From Clostridium sp. 'deep sea' (GTDB lineage Bacteria > Bacillota > UBA994 > PWPR01): a stretch of DNA of 64,000 bases. The notes under the pieces were generated by a model. The model saw only the letters and a program-made list of their open reading frames with translations, was not told the origin of the DNA and made no database searches. The stretch is taken from NCBI RefSeq assembly GCF_014931565.1, contig NZ_CP063353.1:1550001-1614000 (forward strand), in the 5' to 3' direction. Below, in pieces: positions 33,731 through 43,058 of the stretch. A program made the position numbers and the translations under genes. How positions within the stretch are numbered: position 1 is the first letter of the stretch; every line of letters begins with the position of its first letter.

Positions 33731-33815
33731 AAACCCACCCCGTAACCCAGGGTTACCCACACCGAAGTTGCGTTAGCTACTTGCCAAACCATGGATGCAA
33801 AGCAAATCCACCACG
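33731..33815. repeat. G-rich multi-hairpin repeat, distant right arm
   Basis: AACCCACCCC, GTAACCC-a-GGGTTAC, CCACACC, then a CGAAGTTGC...CTACTTG pair and GGATGCAAAGCAAATCC. The hairpin bases differ from the 18-19 kb copies but stay paired. Confidence 0.68.
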
Positions 33816-33818
33816 TAC

Positions 33819-34406
33819 CTAAAGCATACCTACTCTATTAACAATTCTGTTAAAGACCTCCCATATTATCCAACTAGGTAAGGATTTTAATAAGCTCAAT
33901 TGCCAACGCTCTGGTTCACTTATTATTCCTTTTTCATGTAGGTTTTCTAAGGCTTTTTTGCCTAAAGAAAGTCTCCAGTCATCTGCTTTTTTTAATAGCC
34001 TCATAGGATCAACAGAGTTATTAAATTGACTATTAGTAGAGTGCCAAAAATGCTTATCATTATAATGACCAATTCGTATTTCAAAGTATAAAAACGGAGG
34101 TGATATACAACTCACTACCCCAGTTGTAGCTACTGAATCACCCTGTTTAACGTTAAAACCTATATCAACATCAATAGAGTTTAAATTAGCATAAATACTA
34201 CAAAATTCATTGTGTTGTATAATTAAATATTTTCCATATGCTGTTTCATTACTAAGTTCCACAACTGTTCCATCTGCAACTGCGAATACTTCTGAAAAAA
34301 GTGCACAATTAAATTTTATGCCATCACATTTATTATTATTGCTTTGTAGTTCACCGTATTTACTAATTATATGGCGTGATTTACTAGGATATATTATAGA
34401 TTCCAT
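33819..34406 (-). CDS. degenerate M23/LytM-domain protein
   Basis: 195 aa. The core AVADGTVVELSNETAYGKYLIIQHNEFCSIYANLNSIDVDIGFNVKQGDSVATTG and FLYFEIRIG is an M23 (LytM) fold. The zinc ligands are missing: the HxxxD motif is replaced around KCDGIKFNC, and HLHFE reads FLYFE. So it is probably a non-catalytic cell-wall or sporulation factor (SpoIIQ-like use of the fold is known). The C-terminus ALENLHEKGIISEPERWQ resembles the repeat after cell-wall amidase domains. No signal peptide seen. Confidence 0.72.
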   Translation of the reverse strand: MESIIYPSKSRHIISKYGELQSNNNKCDGIKFNCALFSEVFAVADGTVVELSNETAYGKYLIIQHNEFCSIYANLNSIDVDIGFNVKQGDSVATTGVVSCISPPFLYFEIRIGHYNDKHFWHSTNSQFNNSVDPMRLLKKADDWRLSLGKKALENLHEKGIISEPERWQLSLLKSLPSWIIWEVFNRIVNRVGML

Positions 34407-34729
34407 TATTTATTGCTAATGCAAATACACCTCCGCAAAATTAAAGATTATTATAAAGTAGGCACTAATTTTCTTTTATTCATAACATACTTAAAGAATT
34501 TTATTAGCTTTAAGGTTTGTCTTGTAATATACACTATGCGTAGGGTTGTTCTAAAATACATTAATTAGTTAGTAAAATGAGATATAAAAGCAATTTATTT
34601 TAACTAGCTTACTGTAACTCTAATTTTTTAATACTTAAACGATAAAATATGTTTTTGTGTGGATTATATACATTTTTTAGTATCTTAATTAATACACTAG
34701 GTACAAGATAGTTAACTGGAGATACTTTT
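34407..34729. other. divergent intergenic region, nothing recognised
   Basis: Separates two divergent genes. AT-rich; no clear dyad, RNA or ORF. Confidence 0.35.
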
Positions 34730-35152
34730 ATGTCTAAAAAATTTATTTTAGTTTACTTACCGTTTCTATTAATGCTTATTTTAGTAATTATGGCTTACAA
34801 ACCAATATTTATTAGTTTAAATAATGTGCCTATTGAGTTTACTATAAATCCTATTTTAGTAAATGATACTATTATTGTTTCACTACCAGAAATTGCGAAT
34901 ATACTTAATGCAAAAACATTAATAAATAACAGCAAACAATCAATATTAATTTTCAATAACTATAATTACATTATGTTTTATCCTCAAGCTAAAAAGTATA
35001 TTGTTGATGGCTTAGAGTATAACCTTAAAATTGATTTGCCAATTATAAAAAACACCTACATGGTACCCTTAAACCCTGTTTTAAAATGCTTTGGTGCTAC
35101 TATAGAAAGAGAAAATTATAGAAAAAAGCTAGTTATTAATATTAGCTACTAA
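34730..35152 (+). CDS. exported protein with copper amine oxidase N1-like domain
   Basis: 140 aa. Signal anchor at 6-25, then a beta-alpha repeat (VPIEFTINPILVNDTIIVSLPEIANILNAKTLINN and YMVPLNPVLKCFGATIERENYRKKLVINI) of the copper amine oxidase N-terminal domain type, used as a cell-surface module in clostridia. Only one domain and no enzyme part. ATG after TGGAGATAC. Overlaps the convergent CotS-like gene by 11 bp. Confidence 0.72.
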   Translation: MSKKFILVYLPFLLMLILVIMAYKPIFISLNNVPIEFTINPILVNDTIIVSLPEIANILNAKTLINNSKQSILIFNNYNYIMFYPQAKKYIVDGLEYNLKIDLPIIKNTYMVPLNPVLKCFGATIERENYRKKLVINISY

Positions 35153-36104
35153 AGCTTTTTATTAAATGAGAAATACAAGATTTTTTTTGATCTTCATAGT
35201 CTATAAATTTTTGCAAATTTAATCTGTAAATATCTAAGCCTGTTTTGAGATATTGAGTGGTATATGAAATAAACTCAAATGGTATGTTTAAAATATTAAG
35301 TAATAAAATAATATCACTATTACTATAACCCGATCTTTTAACGTAGCTTGCTAAACAATTACCAATAAGTTCTGTATTCCATTTTAAACTTTTAATAAAT
35401 TTTATTAAATCATATATAACTGTGTTATATTGAAAACTTTCTAAATCAATAATATAAATACCAGAGTCACTTTTAATAAAATTACGCAAACCACTATCTC
35501 CATGGCATAACTGTTTTACCTTTTGGCAGTATATTAAATGCTCATTTAAAGTAGGCAATATCATATTACCTTTAATTGCTTGCTCTTTATAATAACTATA
35601 GTGATTTAAAAAAATATTACTAACTTCGCTTTGATGAGTCTTAACCTGATTATTTAATGTTTCAAATTCCTGACTAAATCCTTTTATTTTTTTTGGCAAT
35701 CTATCATACTTTATTTTACTGTCAAGAATATTTATAGTTAAGTTTTGCATATGTTTATGCATTAATGCTAAGCTATTGATAGCTTGTAAAACATTTTCGC
35801 CTTCGCTTGAAGAAATATTGCTTCCATCAATAAAGTCATATAGATAATAGTAATTTGTTTCATATAAAAAATATCTTTGATTGTTGATGTTTATAAGAAT
35901 ATTAACTGTGCTAAGTTTACTTTGCATAATAAAGTTTATAGCATTATTGTATTGAATTTCAACTAAATCTGTATTCCATTTTTTTAGTACTTTTAGGCCC
36001 TTATTGGTTATTAGCTTAATAACTCTATTGGGTTTTAATACTTTAAAATCCAATACAGTTAAATCATATAAATGTTCTACTATACTCATATTGTTTATAA
36101 ACAA
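35142..36104 (-). CDS. CotS-family spore coat protein (APH-like kinase fold)
   Basis: 320 aa. A choline kinase/aminoglycoside phosphotransferase fold: YNNAINFIMQSKLSTVN region in the N-lobe, CHGDSGLRNFI (catalytic HGDxxxxN) and YIIDLESFQ (Mg-binding D). The overall pattern is that of CotS/YutH spore-coat proteins in Firmicutes, so spore envelope assembly is likely, with an uncertain substrate. Single gene, ATP site residues appear kept. Supports a spore-forming host. Confidence 0.78.
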   Translation of the reverse strand: MFINNMSIVEHLYDLTVLDFKVLKPNRVIKLITNKGLKVLKKWNTDLVEIQYNNAINFIMQSKLSTVNILININNQRYFLYETNYYYLYDFIDGSNISSSEGENVLQAINSLALMHKHMQNLTINILDSKIKYDRLPKKIKGFSQEFETLNNQVKTHQSEVSNIFLNHYSYYKEQAIKGNMILPTLNEHLIYCQKVKQLCHGDSGLRNFIKSDSGIYIIDLESFQYNTVIYDLIKFIKSLKWNTELIGNCLASYVKRSGYSNSDIILLLNILNIPFEFISYTTQYLKTGLDIYRLNLQKFIDYEDQKKSCISHLIKSFSS

Positions 36105-36296
36105 GTTTATCCATCCTTTTTAATTAACCATTATCATATTATTGTATTAGCTAATAGCCTATAATGTTAGTTAAGTTATTAATAAACTTGAGTATAGTTA
36201 TGTAATAGCTATCAGTAATAGAAAAACGTGTTTAACTATAGTAGAACTAAAAATTATTATACCTATCATATTTAACATTAACCTCACAAAGCCAAA

Positions 36297-36328
36297 AAGG
36301 CTGTTTTACCTTTTGGTAAAACAGCCTT
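36297..36328 (-). terminator. terminator of the TPR lipoprotein gene
   Basis: AAGGCTGTTTTACC-tttt-GGTAAAACAGCCTT, 14-bp perfect stem, TTTTTGG tail on the minus strand. Confidence 0.88.
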
Positions 36329-36363
36329 ATATTATACTATTATTTTTATGCTATTTATAATGT

Positions 36364-37014
36364 TTATTGCGCTTTAGCAATGTCTAATTCTATTTCACCA
36401 CTAATAATTTTTTCTAAAACATCAACAGATTCATACTCTAAATCTTTTGCGTATTGTAAAAACTCATCACGCTTTTCTTCTTTACCAGCATAGTGATAAA
36501 CAATACATAAATTAGAAGCAATAACAGCATTCTTTTTATCACTTAACTCCCAAGCTTTTTCACCATGTTCTATGGCGCTTTCAAACTCACCAATATAAAG
36601 TTCAGCAAAAACTAAACTTTGTAAAGCTGGTGCATTATCTTCATTGATTTCTAAAGATTTATTATAATACTCTATAGCTTTATCGTAATCACCTTGACTA
36701 CGATAAAGTACACCAAGACCAACATAAGAATTGTCGTCTTTATCATTTAATGAAAGAGCCTTTTCAAAGTTCTCAGTAGCTTTTTCATACTCATCTAACT
36801 CATAGTTTATCCAACCTAAAAGCCTAAATCCTAAATAATCTTCAGAATATTTTTCAACATACTCAGTTGCCAAATTAAATGCTTCTTGGTATTTTCCTTC
36901 ATCATATAAATCACTGATCTCTATAACTTTCTTAGTATTTGATTTGCTTGAACAGCCAACTAATAAACTCAAAGTTACTAGTAAAACAACTACAATTTTT
37001 ACAAACTTTTTCAT
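36364..37014 (-). CDS. TPR-repeat lipoprotein
   Basis: 216 aa. Lipoprotein signal with lipobox LLVGC (Cys21). Then five or so tetratricopeptide repeats: GKYQEAFNLATEYVEKY, EYEKATENFEKALSLN, DYDKAIEYYNKSLEIN and EFESAIEHGEKAWEL. Membrane-anchored scaffold on the outer face; partners unknown. Single gene with its own strong terminator. Confidence 0.85.
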   Translation of the reverse strand: MKKFVKIVVVLLVTLSLLVGCSSKSNTKKVIEISDLYDEGKYQEAFNLATEYVEKYSEDYLGFRLLGWINYELDEYEKATENFEKALSLNDKDDNSYVGLGVLYRSQGDYDKAIEYYNKSLEINEDNAPALQSLVFAELYIGEFESAIEHGEKAWELSDKKNAVIASNLCIVYHYAGKEEKRDEFLQYAKDLEYESVDVLEKIISGEIELDIAKAQ

Positions 37015-37185
37015 AGTTTAGTTTCCCCTTTTTTTCTTAAGTTGCAATAAAATTTTAACATTTAAAAAGAATCTGAGCAATTTATTAACAGTAGTATATG
37101 TTGTAACTAATTATAAGATAATAACATTATTATATACTCAAAGCATATAAACATGTAACACCTATTAACAAGAACTTAATATATA

Positions 37186-37548
37186 TTATTGATCTAACAT
37201 TTCTAAAAAAGTATTAATTCTCTGTTGTTCTTTAATTAAAGCTTGTTTCCAAATTTGCAGCTGTTGTTTACCTTGCTCGGTTATCATATAAACCCTTTGC
37301 TCAGGCCCATTACTAGATTCACGCCAAGTTGATGAAACAAAATTTAACTGCTCAAGGTTTCTTAAATTACGATAGAGTGAACTAATATCTACCTTCTCTT
37401 TAAGGTTATGTTTAATAATATCTTGCTGTAAAGTATAACCATATTGTTCTCCCTTACTAAGTAACAGTAAAATCGAGGCACGTAAAAAGCCTTTTATTTG
37501 GCATCTGCATTTTTCTTTTTTATTTGAACATGTATTTGTTTCACACAT
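37186..37548 (-). CDS. PadR-family repressor with Cys-rich N-terminus
   Basis: 120 aa. Winged helix ILLLLSKGEQYGYTLQQDI...SSLYRNLRNLEQLNFVSSTWRESSNGPEQRVYMITEQGKQQL is the PadR signature; C-terminal helix for dimerisation. Unusual extension MCETNTCSNKKEKCRC with four or five Cys could bind a metal or redox signal. Divergent from the ABC exporter genes; each promoter region holds a PadR-type palindrome, so it probably represses both. Confidence 0.86.
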   Translation of the reverse strand: MCETNTCSNKKEKCRCQIKGFLRASILLLLSKGEQYGYTLQQDIIKHNLKEKVDISSLYRNLRNLEQLNFVSSTWRESSNGPEQRVYMITEQGKQQLQIWKQALIKEQQRINTFLEMLDQ

Positions 37549-37569
37549 AATAACTCTCCTTCACTTCTC

Positions 37570-37588
37570 TATATGCATAATGCATATA
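37570..37588. promoter_or_regulatory. PadR-type operator 1 (padR side)
   Basis: TATATGCATAATGCATATA, a perfect 19-bp palindrome of the ATATGCAT-n-ATGCATAT type. Confidence 0.8.
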
Positions 37589-37691
37589 CTAGCTATAATG
37601 ATAATAAAAATAGCTATTGTTTGTCAAATAATTATTACCAGTTATAATAACTTACTTGGGCAAATATTTTATTATTTTCACTATATGCACC

Positions 37692-37743
37692 TTGACAATA
37701 GTAAAGATGCTGTTATACTCATAGTATATGCATAGTGCATATA
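37692..37743 (+). promoter_or_regulatory. ABC exporter promoter with PadR-type operator 2
   Basis: TTGACA (37692-37697), 16-bp spacer, TATACT (37714-37719). TATATGCATAGTGCATATA (37725-37743) is an operator copy with one mismatch, over the start site. A half site TATATGCAC lies at 37682. Confidence 0.8.
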
Positions 37744-37859
37744 GCTAAATTAGATTTTTACCCCTTTTTACTTTAGCTTAAAAGAGGTAATTAGTTGTTT
37801 ATAAATTAAGCTTAAATACAGGTAATTTTAATTATTTGTTTTGAAAGGAGTTAAACTAC

Positions 37860-39614
37860 ATGAAAAAAAGTAAAAACAAAGCCAGTTTTAAAACAGTAAT
37901 AAAACTTTTTGCTCTATTTAAAGGGCATAGCAAAGCGCTATTTTTAGGTTTGTTTTTATTATTTACTACTACCTTATTTACTTTATTGCCACCAGTATTA
38001 ATTAAACAGGCAGTAGACACTATAAAAACATCACAGGCAGACACCTTATTTTATACCTTTTTATTAATTATTGTAGCTACTATTGTAAAAGGCTTTTTTT
38101 ACTATGGTCAACGCATTTTAATGGAAAACACTGGTCAAAAAATTGTGCATAACTTAAGGTCTCAAACTTTAGCCCACATAAACAGCTTAAGCTTTTCATT
38201 TTTTGATAAAACTGAAACAGGTGATTTAGTAAGCAGGGCTACCTCAGATGTAGATATGTTAGCCAAGTTTTATAGCTTTAGCTTGGTTAATATTATTAAT
38301 AATATTCTTACCTTTATAGGAATACTGGCAGTTTTGCTTTATTGGCAGCCGCTACTTTCTTTATCCTTTATTGCATTATTACCATTTATTTTTCATGCCA
38401 TGAAAAAGTATGCCTTAGGTGTTCGTCCTGTATTGGGGCAAATACGTAAAGGATTTGGTGGTTTAACTACCTCTGTTCAGCAGACTTTTTCGGGCATTGA
38501 AACTATTAAAATATTGGGTGCCGAAGAATACGAGAGTAAAAAGTTTGCTAAAAGCTCTGCTCAGCTGTTAAAACGCAATATAAAAGCAGGTAAAATTGCC
38601 TCTACTTGGTTTCCTTATGTTCATTTTTTAATGGCATTAGGTACAGCTTTTACACTGCTTTGGGGTGGTTATTTAACCATAACTAACTCAATTTCTGAAG
38701 GTATGTTGTTTGGTTTTTTAACCTACCTAGGCATGTTATTAAGACCTATCCGACAAACTGGTATGTTAATGGGTATGACCTTAAGCTCTGCCGCAGCTGC
38801 TGAGCGTGTTTTTGAAATTCTAAATCATAAAACAGAAGATTTACATAGTGGTCAGTTTCCAAAACAATTAAAAGGTAAAATTGAGCTTAAAAATATTAGC
38901 TTTGCTTACGATAACAGCCAACAAATATTAAACAACCTTAACTTAACTATAAAAGCTAAAGAAACGCTGGCCTTAGTAGGGCCTTCGGGAGCGGGTAAGT
39001 CTACAATTGCCTCCTTAATTCCGGGTTTTTATACTGCTAGTGAAGGCGAAGTAGTGATAGACAATATTTCACTAAACAATATTAATTTAAACAAGTTAAG
39101 AAAATCTATTGGCTACATGCACCAGCAACCATTTATGTTTGATGGAACAATTTATGATAACCTCACCTTTGGCAAACCCCATGCTACCAAACAAGAGGTT
39201 AAACAAGCCGCTCAAAAAGCCATGTTACATGACTTTATTGAGTCTTTACCTAATAAATATCAAACTCAAATTGGCGAAAAAGGGGTTTTATTATCTGGAG
39301 GTCAAAAACAGCGTTTAGCAATGGCTAGGGTACTAATAACAGACCCCAAGATTTTAATACTAGATGAGCCAACATCTAATTTAGATAAAGAAACAGAAGA
39401 AAAGCTGAATAGAGCTCTAGTTGAGGTATTTAAAGATAGAACGGTCATAATTATTGCCCATAGACTATGGACCATTAAAACTGCCTCTAACATTGCTTTT
39501 ATTAAAAATGGTGAGCTAGTAGCTAGTGGTAGTCATGAACAGTTAATCGCAAACTCTACTGAGTATCAGCAGTTTTTACAGAGTCAGGTAAGTAATGATA
39601 GGAGTGAAGCATAA
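37860..39614 (+). CDS. heterodimeric ABC exporter, subunit 1 (YfiB/LmrC-like)
   Basis: 584 aa fusion of a six-helix exporter domain (1-315) and an ATPase: Walker A GPSGAGKST, signature LLSGGQKQRLAMARVLI, Walker B ILILDEPTSNLD with catalytic Glu, and H-loop AHRLWT. ATG after GAAAGGAG. The TAATG overlap with the next gene gives tight coupling. Likely multidrug or peptide exporter induced through the PadR repressor. Confidence 0.92.
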   Translation: MKKSKNKASFKTVIKLFALFKGHSKALFLGLFLLFTTTLFTLLPPVLIKQAVDTIKTSQADTLFYTFLLIIVATIVKGFFYYGQRILMENTGQKIVHNLRSQTLAHINSLSFSFFDKTETGDLVSRATSDVDMLAKFYSFSLVNIINNILTFIGILAVLLYWQPLLSLSFIALLPFIFHAMKKYALGVRPVLGQIRKGFGGLTTSVQQTFSGIETIKILGAEEYESKKFAKSSAQLLKRNIKAGKIASTWFPYVHFLMALGTAFTLLWGGYLTITNSISEGMLFGFLTYLGMLLRPIRQTGMLMGMTLSSAAAAERVFEILNHKTEDLHSGQFPKQLKGKIELKNISFAYDNSQQILNNLNLTIKAKETLALVGPSGAGKSTIASLIPGFYTASEGEVVIDNISLNNINLNKLRKSIGYMHQQPFMFDGTIYDNLTFGKPHATKQEVKQAAQKAMLHDFIESLPNKYQTQIGEKGVLLSGGQKQRLAMARVLITDPKILILDEPTSNLDKETEEKLNRALVEVFKDRTVIIIAHRLWTIKTASNIAFIKNGELVASGSHEQLIANSTEYQQFLQSQVSNDRSEA

Positions 39615-41359
39615 TGAGAGGAGGAATGGGCCACAGATTTGGCAGTAACGGGGAAAAATTTAATTTACGCAAATTAAATAAACAGGCTTTAGCTATTCTA
39701 AAAAACAACTTAAAAGGGCAAGGCAAAAGTCTATTTGTGGCAATTACCTTAACCCTAATTATTTCTGCTTCACATACTATACTGCCCTTGTTAACTAAAA
39801 CAGCAATTGATGACCATATAGTGGCAAAGCACTTTAACGGTTTAGTATTAGTTGTGATTGCTTATGTTGCAGTAGCTTTAATACAATGGCTTACTTCTTC
39901 TTGGCAAATGTATTTAGCTAGAAAAATTGCCTATAACGTGATAACCTCATTACGAAATAAAATTTACAGTCATCTTATAAAACTAGATATCAATTTTCAT
40001 AATAACAACAAGGTTGGAGATATTAGCTCGGTAATTATGAATGATGTAGAGACCCTTTACAACCTTATATCACAGGGTTTTGTTTACTTTATAAGTGACT
40101 TAATAACCATAGTAGCTATTGCTGTAAGCCTGTACTTGTTAAACGGAAAATTAGCTATTATTTTGCTTATAAGCATGCCAATTATTATATTTTGCACCAA
40201 TCTTATTGGCAAGTTATTACGTAAAGCTCAACAGCAAGTGCGTAAAAATATTGCTAAATTAACAACAGGCATAGAACAAAACATATCGGGAGTAAGGGCT
40301 GTAAAGACATTTGCTCAAGAAACAACTCAAAACAAAAAGGTCGAAGAATTAAGTCAACAGGCACGTAAAGCTAATATTAAGTCTACCGCTATCTCGGCTT
40401 TGTTGTTTCCAATAATGGACTTAGCAGGAGCTATTGGTTTGGCCTTAGTTATTTGGCAAGGTGGTTTATTATATGCCCAAAATGCTATCTCTTTAGGTGT
40501 TTTAATGGCGGCAATAAGTTATAGCCGTAGAATCTATGGTCCGTTAATGGATTTAAGCCAAATATATACCACCTACCAAACAGCCGCCGCTTCACTTGAT
40601 AGGGTTTATTCATTCATTAAAAATAAACCCAACATAAAGTATTTAAAACACGATGTGGAGTTAAAGGATTCAACTATTGAGTTAAATAAGGTAAGCTTTG
40701 CTTATGAAGAAAATCAAGAACATATACTAGAAAACCTAGATTTTACAATAGCGAGTGGTGCAAAAATAGGCATTATTGGACCATCTGGGGTAGGCAAAAG
40801 TACTATTATTAAGCTAATATCTCGCCAATATGACCCCTTACAGGGTGTGATAAGAATTGGTAATATACCGCTAAAAAATGTACCTAAAACTAAGTTGCGT
40901 AATATGGTGCAGGTTATACCTCAAGACACTTATTTATTTCCGGTTTCGGTATGGGAGAATATTGCCTATGGACTACCCCATACTTCTAAACAAGATGTAG
41001 AAAAAATTATTAACGACTTGCAGTTAAATGAGTTTTTTGACAGGCTAGATAATGGCATAGACAGCCTTGTTGGGGAGAATGGCAAAACTTTATCTGGTGG
41101 GCAAAGACAGGCAATTGCTATTACGAGAGCCATGGTAAGGAATCCTAAGATATTAATTTTAGATGAGGCGGCCTCTAATTTAGACCCTCAAATCGAGCAA
41201 TTAATATATAGTAACACTAAAAAGCTATGGCAAGATAAAACTATTATTATAGTAACCCACCGTACCACATCTTTAAAATTAGTAGATAAGGTATATGAAA
41301 TAAATGAAAAGAAGCTAGTGGAGATTAACAAAGAGCAGGTTAAATTGGCGGGTTGGTAG
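39614..41359 (+). CDS. heterodimeric ABC exporter, subunit 2 (YfiC/LmrD-like)
   Basis: 581 aa. N-terminal glycine-rich lead (MRGGMGHRFGSNGEK), exporter domain (20-330), ATPase with GPSGVGKST, TLSGGQRQAIAITRAMV, ILILDEAASNLD and THRTTS. Both subunits keep the catalytic Glu, unlike exporters with a degenerate site. Shares the operon and PadR control with subunit 1. Confidence 0.92.
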   Translation: MRGGMGHRFGSNGEKFNLRKLNKQALAILKNNLKGQGKSLFVAITLTLIISASHTILPLLTKTAIDDHIVAKHFNGLVLVVIAYVAVALIQWLTSSWQMYLARKIAYNVITSLRNKIYSHLIKLDINFHNNNKVGDISSVIMNDVETLYNLISQGFVYFISDLITIVAIAVSLYLLNGKLAIILLISMPIIIFCTNLIGKLLRKAQQQVRKNIAKLTTGIEQNISGVRAVKTFAQETTQNKKVEELSQQARKANIKSTAISALLFPIMDLAGAIGLALVIWQGGLLYAQNAISLGVLMAAISYSRRIYGPLMDLSQIYTTYQTAAASLDRVYSFIKNKPNIKYLKHDVELKDSTIELNKVSFAYEENQEHILENLDFTIASGAKIGIIGPSGVGKSTIIKLISRQYDPLQGVIRIGNIPLKNVPKTKLRNMVQVIPQDTYLFPVSVWENIAYGLPHTSKQDVEKIINDLQLNEFFDRLDNGIDSLVGENGKTLSGGQRQAIAITRAMVRNPKILILDEAASNLDPQIEQLIYSNTKKLWQDKTIIIVTHRTTSLKLVDKVYEINEKKLVEINKEQVKLAGW

Positions 41360-41603
41360 TTGAAAAACAATAGTTTACACGAACGAAGTGAGTACACCAC
41401 ATAATTTATACGTTTTATGGAATGAAATGAAGTAAAATCGTTACCTTTAGAAATTTAATAAAAATTCAATTATACACCACACGAAGTAATATGATTTTAT
41501 GAAGCGTAAAGTAATAAAATCATTTCCTTATAAAATAAGGTGAAACCAGTAAATGATAAAAGCGAGTACACTACGGGGCTGTATATACAGCCCCTTGAAT
41601 ATC
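41360..41603. other. intergenic with several inverted repeats
   Basis: ATGATTTTAT...ATAAAATCAT (about 41490-41521) and GGGGCTGTAT-ATACAGCCCC (41575-41594), the latter likely ending transcription between the convergent genes. A related ATACGTTTTATGG...GTAAAATCGTTA stretch lies at about 41409-41440. Confidence 0.5.
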
Positions 41604-42182
41604 TTATTGACTAATGCCTATTAATTCATCTACATAATTATCTCCGTAAATTCTTTTTACTAAACCAATATCTTTTGCATAATAACTCACTGATTTAAAA
41701 TCTCCTAAGCTATAGGTAATCTCTATTGTTTTATACTTGCCTAATGGGGTTTCTATTTTTACATTTACGTCTGTTATTTCGTATTCTCCCCCATTGTCAG
41801 TACTCCATTTTGTGCCTTTTTTTATAGGGGTTTTAATAATTACATTGTTCGCATTGGGCTGAAAGTTAGAGATATAGTCTTCTTCAAAATGGCCAACTAT
41901 CTCTTTATTGTAGACTTGAACTACCTCTTCATCACTTAATTCATAAATAAACACTACGTCAACTGCACAATCTTCTTGTTTAACTTGAACCTTATTTTCT
42001 TTAAACAAATCATAATTACGACTAAAACCTTCGTTTTCAAAACCACCACTAAACTCTTTAACCATTGGCTCTTTAGGGAAATAGTCTTGGGCTGTTAAGT
42101 GCTTTTTATTAAGATTATTAAACATACATAAACCAGCTATTATAAACAAAATGAAACAAACAGTGAAAATTTTATTTTTCAT
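41604..42182 (-). CDS. exported protein of unknown function
   Basis: 192 aa. N-terminal signal or anchor (6-22, no lipobox certain: AGLCMF). A beta-rich remainder with YELSDEEVVQVYNKE and GKYKTIEITYSLGDFKSVSYYAKDIGLVKRIY. The last segment, where a side chain is tested for 'YYAKDIGLVK', is common in secreted clostridial proteins of unknown role. Single gene. Confidence 0.65.
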   Translation of the reverse strand: MKNKIFTVCFILFIIAGLCMFNNLNKKHLTAQDYFPKEPMVKEFSGGFENEGFSRNYDLFKENKVQVKQEDCAVDVVFIYELSDEEVVQVYNKEIVGHFEEDYISNFQPNANNVIIKTPIKKGTKWSTDNGGEYEITDVNVKIETPLGKYKTIEITYSLGDFKSVSYYAKDIGLVKRIYGDNYVDELIGISQ

Positions 42183-42372
42183 TAAACTCCCCCCCCCTTA
42201 TATATGTATATTGAAGGTAAAGTCTTTATACCTGTAACTATTAAAAAACTAATTTAAGCTACTATAACAACTCCCACAATGAATAAAAAGATTATTTAAA
42301 CCGCAAAGAACGCAAAGAACACAAAGAAAAGATAAAGATAAAAAAAATATAACCCATCATAACAACTATCAC

Positions 42373-42407
42373 AACGTAGGGGTTGGTTTCCATGCCAACC
42401 CTTGTTT
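42373..42407. repeat. dispersed palindrome (GTAGGGGTTGG...CCAACCC)
   Basis: ACGTAGGGGTTGGTTTCCAT then GCCAACCCTTG; inverse of the copy at 9924. Confidence 0.55.
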
Positions 42408-42430
42408 CTTTTTAGGAATTTAATTTAATG

Positions 42431-42898
42431 CTATCTTTTAATATCCCTAACAAACTCATCTAAATCTTTATCTATTTCATTGTTATTAATCTGTTTTTGA
42501 CCAAATTTTGCATATGCTACCATTGAGTCCTTAGGGGTAGGAAACTGGTTTATGTTATTAGAGCTGTTGGCACAGGTTATTACCCATGCTACTTTAGGCA
42601 GGGTATACTTATCACAAAGTGCTACTAGAGCAGGGGCAATATTGCCCGCCCACATGGGAGAGCATAAAACAACTAAATCATACTGTTCTGGGTTATGTTT
42701 TAGGGGCTCTATATTTGTGCTTTTATGTTTAGCAGCAGTATAACCACCTTTAATAAAACCAAAAATACCTTTATAATTTGCTTTATCAATAATCTCTTCG
42801 CAATCTGCACCTAGTTTTTCTGCTAATTTTTTGGCTACTATTTTTGTTTTACCAGATCTACTATAATAAGCCACCAAAATTTTATTATTTAAAGACAT
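42431..42898 (-). CDS. flavodoxin
   Basis: 155 aa. VAYYSRSGKTKIVAKKLAEKL is the FMN phosphate loop (S/T-x-T/S-G-x-T type), CSPMWAGNIAP the isoalloxazine-side loop (usual WG/WAG). Low-potential electron carrier in the cytosol, likely iron-sparing. GGAGG precedes the ATG. Single gene. Confidence 0.88.
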   Translation of the reverse strand: MSLNNKILVAYYSRSGKTKIVAKKLAEKLGADCEEIIDKANYKGIFGFIKGGYTAAKHKSTNIEPLKHNPEQYDLVVLCSPMWAGNIAPALVALCDKYTLPKVAWVITCANSSNNINQFPTPKDSMVAYAKFGQKQINNNEIDKDLDEFVRDIKR

Positions 42899-43058
42899 CT
42901 ATCTTTACCTCCATAAGTATTACTAATAAAAGACGTTTATAATAATTTAATTACACACATGCTCTAAAAATCCTCTATAAATTAAATATTGCCTAAAAGA
43001 AGGTATTAAAACCCTATAATTGTGGTATAATTGTTTTTGAGCAAAGGAGGTTTTGCCA

